A stretch of DNA of 64,000 nt from Synechococcus sp. LA31 (lineage in GTDB: Bacteria; Cyanobacteriota; Cyanobacteriia; PCC-6307; Cyanobiaceae): contig NZ_CP075523.1 of assembly GCF_018502385.1 (NCBI RefSeq), positions 2,294,001-2,358,000 of the forward strand. The letters are read 5' to 3'. Positions 57,960-64,000 of the stretch are shown here, one piece after another (positions within the stretch are counted from its first letter, which is position 1; every line of letters begins with the position of its first letter). Made by a program: the position numbers and the translations under genes. Below the pieces are notes generated by a model. That model searched no databases. It saw nothing but the letters and a program-made list of their open reading frames with translations, and was not told the DNA's origin.

Positions 57960-59881
57960 GTGGTCTGGCGCAGGCTGGTTTCCAGGTGATCCATCAGCCG
58001 GCGGGCTTCGTTGATCTTCAGCTGGCCCCGTTGAATGGCCGCTTCGCTGGTCACCCGTAGGCGCTCCAAGAGCAGCTCCGGATCGTGCTCCATCGCCTCC
58101 AGCACCTGGGCATTGGTGTTGCCGCGCACCACATGGTCGAGCTGATAGCCGCCACCAGGCGCCAGGCGGATGTGCGCGGCATTGGTGCTGCCAAACAGGT
58201 TGTGCAGGTTGCCCATCACCTCCTGATAGGCCCCCCCCAGGAACAGTCCGATCAGGTAGGGCTCCCCGGGGTTCAGGGCATGCAGCTCCAGCAGCGGCTT
58301 GGCCTGCCCATCGCCGATGAAACGGGCGAGCTTGCCGTCGGAATCGCAGGTGAGGTCAGCGAAATGGCCCAATTGCGTTGGTTCCTCATCGAGCCGATGG
58401 ATCGGCATCAGCGGGAAGAGCTGCTCGATCGCCCAGGTGTCCGGGGCGGAGCGGAACACCGAGAGATTGGCGTAATACGTGCCGGCCATGGCGGCCCGCA
58501 GCTGGCGTAGATCGTCGGGGATGGCGCCGCCGCGGGGCAGCCGCGCCACGATCGCTTCAGCGCAGGCCCAGGTGAGCTGCTCGGCCATGGCCCGCTGCGG
58601 CAGCGAGATGTAGCCCAGGCGGAAGGCGGCGAGTGCGTCGTCTTTGAATTTGATCGCATCGTTCCAGGCCTCCTGCAGCCGCGACAGCACGCCGTCGTCC
58701 TCAGCGGCCGTTGCTGTGATGCCCTTCAACGTCTCCCGCAGGTTGCGAACCGTGAGGGGCTCGCTCTCCTCCTCGGCAGGTACAGCTCCAGGCATCGCCG
58801 CACAGCCCAGCACGTTGAACACCAACACCGAGAAGTGGCTGGCGATGGCGCGGCCGCTTTCGCTCACCAGGGTGGGCACGGCGACGCCGTGGGGTTCGCA
58901 GCACTCGCGCACCGTGGCGACCACGTCGTTGGCATAGTTCTGCAGTGAGTAGTTGGTGGAGGCCGCCGTGGCGGTGCGGCTGCCGTCGTAGTCGATCCCT
59001 AAGCCGCCGCCCACATCGAGGAAGCCCATCGGGGCCCCCTGCTTGGTGAGCTCCACGTAGATCTGGCCGGCTTCCTGCAGCGCGTCCTTGAGCACGGCGA
59101 TGTCGTTGATCTGGCTGCCCACGTGGAAGTGGAGCAGGCGCAGATCCGCCAGTAGATCCGCCTCGCGCAGCGCCTCCACGGTGGCGAGTAAATCCGGGAT
59201 CGAGAGGCCGAATTTGGCCTTGTCGCCCACGGAGCTGCCCCAGCGGCCGGTGCTGCGGCTGGAGAGCTTGGCGCGTACGCCGATGAAGGGGGCGGCTCCG
59301 AGGGTGCGGCTGGCGCTGATGATCCGCTCCACCTCATCGGCCTGCTCGATCACCACCACCGGCTGGCGGCCGAGGCGGCGGGCCAGGATCGCGGTTTCGA
59401 TGTAGCGCTGGTCTTTGTAGCCGTTGCAGATCAACAGCGCCTCGGGGTCGTCGATCAGCGAAAGGGCGATCAGGAGCTCAGCCTTGCTGCCGGCTTCCAG
59501 ACCGAAATGCCAACGGCGCCCGCAGCTCACCAGCTCCTCCACCACGTGGCGCTGCTGGTTGCACTTCACCGGGAACACGCCCTGGTAGCGGCCGGCGTAG
59601 CCGTATTGAGCGATGGCGCGCTCGAAGGCGGCGTGCAGGCGCTCAAGCCGGTCTTCGAGGATGTCGTCGAAGCGGATCAGCAGCGGCAGGCCCAGGTTGC
59701 GCCCCTCCAGCCCCTGCACGAGCTCCATCAGATCCAGGCTGCCGCCGCGCTCGCCCTGGGGCTGCACGCTGATGTGGCCGCGGGCGTTCACGGTGAAGTA
59801 GGGCTCGCCCCAGCGGCTGAGGCCGTAGAGCTCGGCGCTATCGGCAGGCGTCCAGGTGGTCAAGGGCCGGGCGGTGATCAC
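57944..59881 (-). CDS. speA: Biosynthetic arginine decarboxylase
   Basis: 645 residues. Alanine-racemase-like barrel with PLP region GVFPVKCNQQRHVVEELV, HVGSQINDI and the GGGLGIDYDGS segment; C-terminal sheet domain with GLFLGGAYQEVMGNLHNLFG. It converts arginine to agmatine for polyamine synthesis. Length close to the E. coli enzyme. Confidence 0.97.
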   Translation of the reverse strand: MITARPLTTWTPADSAELYGLSRWGEPYFTVNARGHISVQPQGERGGSLDLMELVQGLEGRNLGLPLLIRFDDILEDRLERLHAAFERAIAQYGYAGRYQGVFPVKCNQQRHVVEELVSCGRRWHFGLEAGSKAELLIALSLIDDPEALLICNGYKDQRYIETAILARRLGRQPVVVIEQADEVERIISASRTLGAAPFIGVRAKLSSRSTGRWGSSVGDKAKFGLSIPDLLATVEALREADLLADLRLLHFHVGSQINDIAVLKDALQEAGQIYVELTKQGAPMGFLDVGGGLGIDYDGSRTATAASTNYSLQNYANDVVATVRECCEPHGVAVPTLVSESGRAIASHFSVLVFNVLGCAAMPGAVPAEEESEPLTVRNLRETLKGITATAAEDDGVLSRLQEAWNDAIKFKDDALAAFRLGYISLPQRAMAEQLTWACAEAIVARLPRGGAIPDDLRQLRAAMAGTYYANLSVFRSAPDTWAIEQLFPLMPIHRLDEEPTQLGHFADLTCDSDGKLARFIGDGQAKPLLELHALNPGEPYLIGLFLGGAYQEVMGNLHNLFGSTNAAHIRLAPGGGYQLDHVVRGNTNAQVLEAMEHDPELLLERLRVTSEAAIQRGQLKINEARRLMDHLETSLRQTTYLQE

Positions 59882-59949
59882 GGCACCACTGTGCTTGCCA
59901 AGCGGCAGCCCCGCCGCGGACGATGGGCCGGATCTGACGCTTTTCTTCC

Positions 59950-60405
59950 ATGGCTGAACGCACTTTTATTGCCATCAAGCCCGATGGCGTGCAGCGTGGC
60001 CTGGTGGGAGAAATCCTCGGTCGCTTTGAGCGCAAGGGCTTCAAGCTGGTGGGCCTCAAGCAGCTCACCCCCAGCCGTGAACTGGCTGAGAGCCACTACG
60101 GCGTGCACCGCGAGCGCCCCTTCTTTGCCGGCCTGGTGGACTTCATCACCTCCGGCCCCGTGGTGGCGATGGTGTGGGAAGGCGACGGCGTGATCGCCAG
60201 TGCCCGCAAGCTGATCGGCGCCACCAAGCCCCTCGAGGCTGAGCCCGGCACCATCCGCGGTGATCTGGCCGTGAACATCGGCCGCAACGTGATCCACGGC
60301 TCCGATGCTCCCGAAACGGCTCAGTTCGAAATCGGCCTCTGGTTCCAGCCCTCCGAGCTGAGCGACTGGACTCCTTCCGACCAAACCTGGCGCGTGGAGG
60401 GCTGA
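59950..60405 (+). CDS. ndk: Nucleoside diphosphate kinase
   Basis: 151 residues. Active-site His is H116 in [46 protein letters not shown] and VVAMVWEG are the other conserved parts. It equilibrates NTPs and dNTPs. It starts 68 bp from the divergent speA start. Confidence 0.98.
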   Translation: MAERTFIAIKPDGVQRGLVGEILGRFERKGFKLVGLKQLTPSRELAESHYGVHRERPFFAGLVDFITSGPVVAMVWEGDGVIASARKLIGATKPLEAEPGTIRGDLAVNIGRNVIHGSDAPETAQFEIGLWFQPSELSDWTPSDQTWRVEG

Positions 60406-60439
60406 TCCTTCGGATCGCCTCCGGGCAGTGCTGGCCGGC

Positions 60440-60769
60440 TCAGGCCTGGGCCAGTGCTGCCCAAATCCCTTTGCACAGCAGATGCAGCCCCTGATCGGCG
60501 CCCATGCTGTAGCGCCGCTGGCATTTGCCCAGATCGATCAGCGTGTGCAGACCCCACTCCGCCAGGCCCAGCAGCGGTTGGCCGGTGATCAAGCCCACCA
60601 GCAGCCCATGGATGGCGCCATGGCCGGTGAGCCACCAGCGCCACGACACCGCGCCTGAGCAGCCCGGGCATTTTCCCTGGGCCATGCGGTCGTTCTGCAG
60701 ACCGAAATCTCCCAGGAAATGGCCCATGCAGAGCAGGGCCAGCAGATTGATGAAGGGGAGCGGCTCCAT
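60440..60769 (-). CDS. DUF3307-like membrane protein
   Basis: 109 residues from ATG 60769. The N-terminal GHFLGDFGLQNDRMAQGK with later HGAIHG and LHTLIDLGK fits the DUF3307 pattern of conserved His/Asp residues in membrane helices. Function unknown. It ends 34 nt from the convergent ndk stop. Confidence 0.7.
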   Translation of the reverse strand: MEPLPFINLLALLCMGHFLGDFGLQNDRMAQGKCPGCSGAVSWRWWLTGHGAIHGLLVGLITGQPLLGLAEWGLHTLIDLGKCQRRYSMGADQGLHLLCKGIWAALAQA

Positions 60770-60876
60770 CGCGCAGGCCGATGCGGCTGAGCAGGGGTGC
60801 CGCCATGCTGATCGCGATCCCGCTGCCGGCTTTGCAGCTGAGGTGAACCGTTGCGCACCAGTTGGCCGCGGTGGAC

Positions 60877-61986
60877 CTAGCCGTTGAAGCGATCCCAGCG
60901 GAAGTCCTCGAGCAGGGCTTGCTGTTCAGGGGTGCAGCCGCCTGGTTGGAGGCAGGCCCCCACGAGCTCCGCCGTGATCGCCGCCAGCAGCACGCCATTG
61001 CGGTGATGCCCGGTGGCCAGCCACAGCCCCTCCACGCCACTACGCCCCAGCAACGGCCCCTCATCGGGGGTGCAGGGGCGGAACCCCCACCAGCGCTCCA
61101 TCGGCGGCCATTGGCTGGCCTCGGGCAGCAGCGCTTCGATCCCGGCCTGGAGCTGCCGCTGGCCAAACGGGGTGAGCCCCTCCGTGAAGCCCGCCTCGCG
61201 TTCACTGGTGGCACCCACCACCAGCAGTCCGTCCTCCCGGGGCACCAGGTAGGTGCCGGGACCAAAGATCACGCGTTGCAGCGCCTCGCGCGGCCCTTGC
61301 AACGACAGCATTTGTCCCTTCACCGGGAACACGGGCAGCTGCGGCAGCAATTGACCGCTCCAAGCGCCACTGCAGAGCACGGCGGTGGTGGCCTCCAAGA
61401 TCTGCTCCGTAGCGGCGGCATCGCGGACCCGCACGCCCCTCAGGCGATCGCCCTCCTGCAGGAGCTCCAGCACCTCCACACCCTCCTGGAAGCGCACCCC
61501 CAGTTCCACACAAGCCCGCTCGAGGGCGCGCATCAGCTGGCGGCGGTTGTCGATCTGTCCGTCCTGGCGGAACAGCAATCCCGCCTGCCAGCCGGGCCCG
61601 ATCCCCGGTAGCTCCCGTTCAAGCCCTTCACGATCGAGAGCTTCCCCCCAGGCGGCTGTGGGATAAACATCGCGTTCGGCGGCTGTGGCGAACGGCACCA
61701 CGATTCCGCAGGGGCGAAGGCCGCAGCTGAGGCCGCTATCGGCTTCGATCTGGGCCACCCAGGCGGGCACCCGCTCGAGGCTCCGCTGGCCAAGCTGCAA
61801 TAGGGAGCCGCTGAGACCTTCAGCGTGGGGCGCCAGCATGCCCGCCGCCACGAAGCCGGCCGCTTCGCTGCGGCGCCGGCTCAGCACTTCAACCGCCCGG
61901 CCGCGGCGCGCCAATTGGTGAGCTACCGCAAGACCCATCAGGCCCCCGCCCAGGATCAGCACCGGTGACTCGGTGGAGGCCGCCAT
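60877..61986 (-). CDS. thiO: Glycine oxidase ThiO (FAD-dependent)
   Basis: 369 residues. The FAD motif is GGGLMG in PVLILGGGLMGLAVAHQLARRG, followed by AAGMLAPHAEG, typical of ThiO/DadA-type oxidases. The C-terminal MERWWGFRPCTPDEGPLLGRSGVEGLWLATGHHRNGVLLA supplies the rest of the FAD site. It oxidises glycine to iminoglycine for thiamin thiazole formation. Confidence 0.9.
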   Translation of the reverse strand: MAASTESPVLILGGGLMGLAVAHQLARRGRAVEVLSRRRSEAAGFVAAGMLAPHAEGLSGSLLQLGQRSLERVPAWVAQIEADSGLSCGLRPCGIVVPFATAAERDVYPTAAWGEALDREGLERELPGIGPGWQAGLLFRQDGQIDNRRQLMRALERACVELGVRFQEGVEVLELLQEGDRLRGVRVRDAAATEQILEATTAVLCSGAWSGQLLPQLPVFPVKGQMLSLQGPREALQRVIFGPGTYLVPREDGLLVVGATSEREAGFTEGLTPFGQRQLQAGIEALLPEASQWPPMERWWGFRPCTPDEGPLLGRSGVEGLWLATGHHRNGVLLAAITAELVGACLQPGGCTPEQQALLEDFRWDRFNG

Positions 61987-62087
61987 GGCTCGCGGGCAGT
62001 TGCAGAGAGCTCTTCAGTGTTTCAGCCCAGCGCTGCCCGTGGCCACCAGGGCCTTCCATAGGATCGGCCAACGCTTGGAGATGAACG

Positions 62088-63569
62088 ATGGCAGCTGAGG
62101 CCGCCTGGGAAGCCGTGATCGGCCTGGAGACCCACGTGCAGCTGGGGACCAACAGCAAGATCTTCACCAGTGCCTCCACGGCCTTTGGCGACGATCCCAA
62201 CACGCACATCGATCCTGTGGTGTGCGGGTTGCCGGGCACGTTGCCGGTGCTCAATCAGAAGGTGCTCGAGTATGCGGTGAAGGCGGCCATGGCGCTCAAC
62301 CTCAACATCGCGGAGCACAGCAAGTTCGACCGCAAGCAATATTTCTATCCCGATCTGCCGAAGAACTACCAGATCTCCCAATACGACGAACCGATCGCTG
62401 AAGACGGCTGGATCGAAGTGGAGGTGGCTGAAAAAGGGAAAGACACCTATCTCAAGCGTATTGGGATCGAGCGTCTGCACATGGAAGAGGACGCCGGCAA
62501 GTTGGTGCATGCCGGTAGCGATCGCCTAGCGGGTTCCACCCATTCGCTGGTGGATTACAACCGCGCCGGCGTGGCTCTCGCTGAGATCGTGAGTAAGCCG
62601 GACCTACGCACTGGCCGCGAGGCTGCTGAATACGCCTCCGAGATCCGTCGGATCATGCGTTATTTGGGGGTGAGCGACGGCAACATGCAGGAGGGATCCC
62701 TGCGTTGCGACGTGAACATCTCCGTGCGCCGTGGGCCCGATGCGCCCTTTGGCACGAAGGTGGAGATCAAGAACATGAACTCCTTCTCGGCCATTCAGAA
62801 AGCGTGTGAACACGAAATCCAGCGCCAGATCAAGGCCTATGAGGCCGGTGAGCCTGTGGTGCAGGAAACGCGCCTCTGGGATGAGGGCAAGCAGCTCACC
62901 AAGAGCATGCGTAGCAAGGAAGGTGCCAGTGACTACCGCTATTTCCCCGATCCCGATCTCGGCCCGATCGAGGTGAGTGTGGAGCGGCGTGAAGGCTGGC
63001 GCGCTGACTTGCCTGAGCTGCCGGCTGCCAAGCGCCACCGCTACGCCGAAACGCTTGGACTATCGCAATACGACGCCCGAGTGCTGACGGATGAGCGCCC
63101 CATGGCTGAATACTTTGAGGCCGCCGTGGCCGCCGTGGCCGCCGGCGCCGATGCCAAGGGCCTGGCCAATTGGATCACCGGCGACATCGCCGCCTTCGTG
63201 AATGCCAACCGCCTCTCCTACGCCACGCTGCCGTTCCGCCCGGAGCAGTTGGCCGAGATGGTGCAGCTGATCGATGGCGGCAAGATCAGCGGCAAGATCG
63301 CCAAGGAGATCCTGCCCGAGCTGCTGGAGAAGGGTGGTTCGCCGGCCGCGATCGTGGAGGCCAAGGGCCTGGGCATGATCAGCGACCCGGCCGCGATCAC
63401 CGCGATCGTGGAGGAGTTGCTGGCGGCCCACCCGGAAGAGGTGGAGGCGTTCCGCGGCGGCAAAACCAAGCTGCAGGGCTTCTTCGTGGGGCAGCTGATG
63501 AAGAAAACCGGCGGCAAGGCCGATCCGAAGCTGGCGAACCAGATCCTCAATCAGAAGCTGAAGGGCTGA
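62088..63569 (+). CDS. gatB: Aspartyl/glutamyl-tRNA amidotransferase subunit B
   Basis: 493 residues. The GatB core motifs EAVIGLETHVQLGTNSKIF, VDYNRAGVALAEIVSKPD, MQEGSLRCDVNISVR and the C-terminal YqeY-like domain are present. It works with GatA and GatC to convert Glu-tRNA(Gln) to Gln-tRNA(Gln). Confidence 0.98.
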   Translation: MAAEAAWEAVIGLETHVQLGTNSKIFTSASTAFGDDPNTHIDPVVCGLPGTLPVLNQKVLEYAVKAAMALNLNIAEHSKFDRKQYFYPDLPKNYQISQYDEPIAEDGWIEVEVAEKGKDTYLKRIGIERLHMEEDAGKLVHAGSDRLAGSTHSLVDYNRAGVALAEIVSKPDLRTGREAAEYASEIRRIMRYLGVSDGNMQEGSLRCDVNISVRRGPDAPFGTKVEIKNMNSFSAIQKACEHEIQRQIKAYEAGEPVVQETRLWDEGKQLTKSMRSKEGASDYRYFPDPDLGPIEVSVERREGWRADLPELPAAKRHRYAETLGLSQYDARVLTDERPMAEYFEAAVAAVAAGADAKGLANWITGDIAAFVNANRLSYATLPFRPEQLAEMVQLIDGGKISGKIAKEILPELLEKGGSPAAIVEAKGLGMISDPAAITAIVEELLAAHPEEVEAFRGGKTKLQGFFVGQLMKKTGGKADPKLANQILNQKLKG

Positions 63570-63599
63570 GTTTCAGCAGCTAAGCAAACCCCTCAGGAC

Positions 63600-63626
63600 A
63601 AAAAACCTCAGGCTTGTGGCCTGAGG
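63600..63626 (-). terminator. Rho-independent terminator for the right-edge gene
   Basis: On the minus strand CCTCAGGC pairs with GCCTGAGG (8 bp, five-base loop), followed by TTTTTT. It closes the gene at 63648-64000 and lies between it and the convergent gatB. Confidence 0.9.
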
Positions 63627-63647
63627 TATCGCCAGTCGTGGGGTAGA

Positions 63648-64000
63648 TCAGAAGGGCAGTCGACCGCCCAGGTTGCCAGGAAGGGTGACTTTGCGGGAGG
63701 GCTTGGTTTCCGCAGTGGTTTTGTCAGCATTGTTCCCGCGCTTCTGATCGTGGTAGCGATGCACCTCCGTGCGGTTGCTGCCATTGATGGCATTGCCGAT
63801 CACACCGCCAATGGCGCCACCGAGCACACTGCCAAAGAAGGATTCACCAGCTGAAGGCGCAGGAGTCACAGACGCCTGCTCAGGAACAGCCTGCACATAT
63901 GACACCTGAGCGCCAACACCGTTTTGCACGCAGGCCAGGTTTTCGTTGCTCAGATCCAGGCAGGGCTGTACCGGCAGCGGCAACGGCAAGAGCAGCGAAA
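63648..64000 (-). CDS. Glycine-zipper exported protein, 5' end outside the window
   Basis: Reading from the right edge gives a hydrophobic signal-peptide-like stretch (SLLLPLPLPVQP, then CLDLSNENLACVQ), so the start lies beyond position 64000. A glycine zipper follows: FFGSVLGGAIGGVIGNAINGS, as in 17-kDa-antigen-type outer-membrane proteins. The C-terminus is basic and Asn/Lys-rich. Function unknown; probably envelope-located. Confidence 0.7.
   Translation of the reverse strand, partial: SLLLPLPLPVQPCLDLSNENLACVQNGVGAQVSYVQAVPEQASVTPAPSAGESFFGSVLGGAIGGVIGNAINGSNRTEVHRYHDQKRGNNADKTTAETKPSRKVTLPGNLGGRLPF

Overview
The window is dense, high-GC bacterial DNA with short intergenic gaps. Its gene content points to a unicellular alpha-cyanobacterium of the Cyanobium/Synechococcus type. 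The indicators are a pair of C-type flavodiiron proteins (one with intact and one with degenerate metal ligands), two delta-9-type acyl desaturases, a cyanobacterial-type chorismate lyase (plastoquinone head group), GatB, and many small proteins of a kind familiar from picocyanobacteria. The genus is an inference; no rRNA is present.

Layout. 1-2.8 kb: the C-terminal half of a second MazG, a COQ4-family gene, an intact mazG and a methyltransferase, all on the minus strand. 2.8-6 kb: a DUF2227-type membrane protein, tRNA-Val(UAC), then a minus-strand unit of a 50-residue ORF, an NCS2 permease and a P-loop kinase joined by stop/start overlaps. 6-13.5 kb: SDR enzyme, metzincin-type protease, methyltransferase, small proteins, an outer-membrane barrel coupled to a 2OG-Fe(II) oxygenase, and a lipoprotein binding protein coupled to an MscS channel. 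13.5-27.1 kb: valS, a beta-propeller-like protein, a DedA/VTT protein, ligA, SprT-like protein, chorismate lyase, mnmG and small conserved ORFs. 27.1-31.3 kb is the accessory patch: an orphan antitoxin-like ORF, a complete IS256-family element (inverted repeats identified), a gene remnant, and an AT-rich gene for a repeat-rich protein. 31.3-41.5 kb: dnaB, rplI, two desaturases around a DNA-binding-like gene, a PLP lyase, and gcvH-gcvP. 41.7-47 kb: flv3 and flv1 on the minus strand with a type-1 periplasmic-binding-protein gene inserted in opposite orientation. 47-53.6 kb: Hsp20 and a compact operon of a membrane protein, SNF2 helicase, HEPN, MNT nucleotidyltransferase, SWIM zinc finger and MEKHLA protein. 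53.6-64 kb: alaS, a cyclic-nucleotide-binding pair, speA, ndk, a DUF3307 protein, thiO, gatB and a truncated glycine-zipper lipoprotein-like gene.

Most of the window is housekeeping: translation (valS, alaS, gatB, rplI, tRNA-Val, mnmG), replication and repair (dnaB, ligA, mazG), one-carbon metabolism (gcvH, gcvP) and photosynthetic electron safety valves (flv1, flv3). The strongest candidate for an undescribed system is the SNF2-HEPN-MNT-SWIM-MEKHLA unit, whose gene borders are all 4 nt or less and whose HEPN motif carries Asp where the modified Tyr is expected. Other points of interest are the flv3/binding-protein/flv1 arrangement, the desaturase pair flanking a DNA-binding-like gene with a 12-bp palindrome at its start, and the duplicated mazG end around the COQ4 gene.
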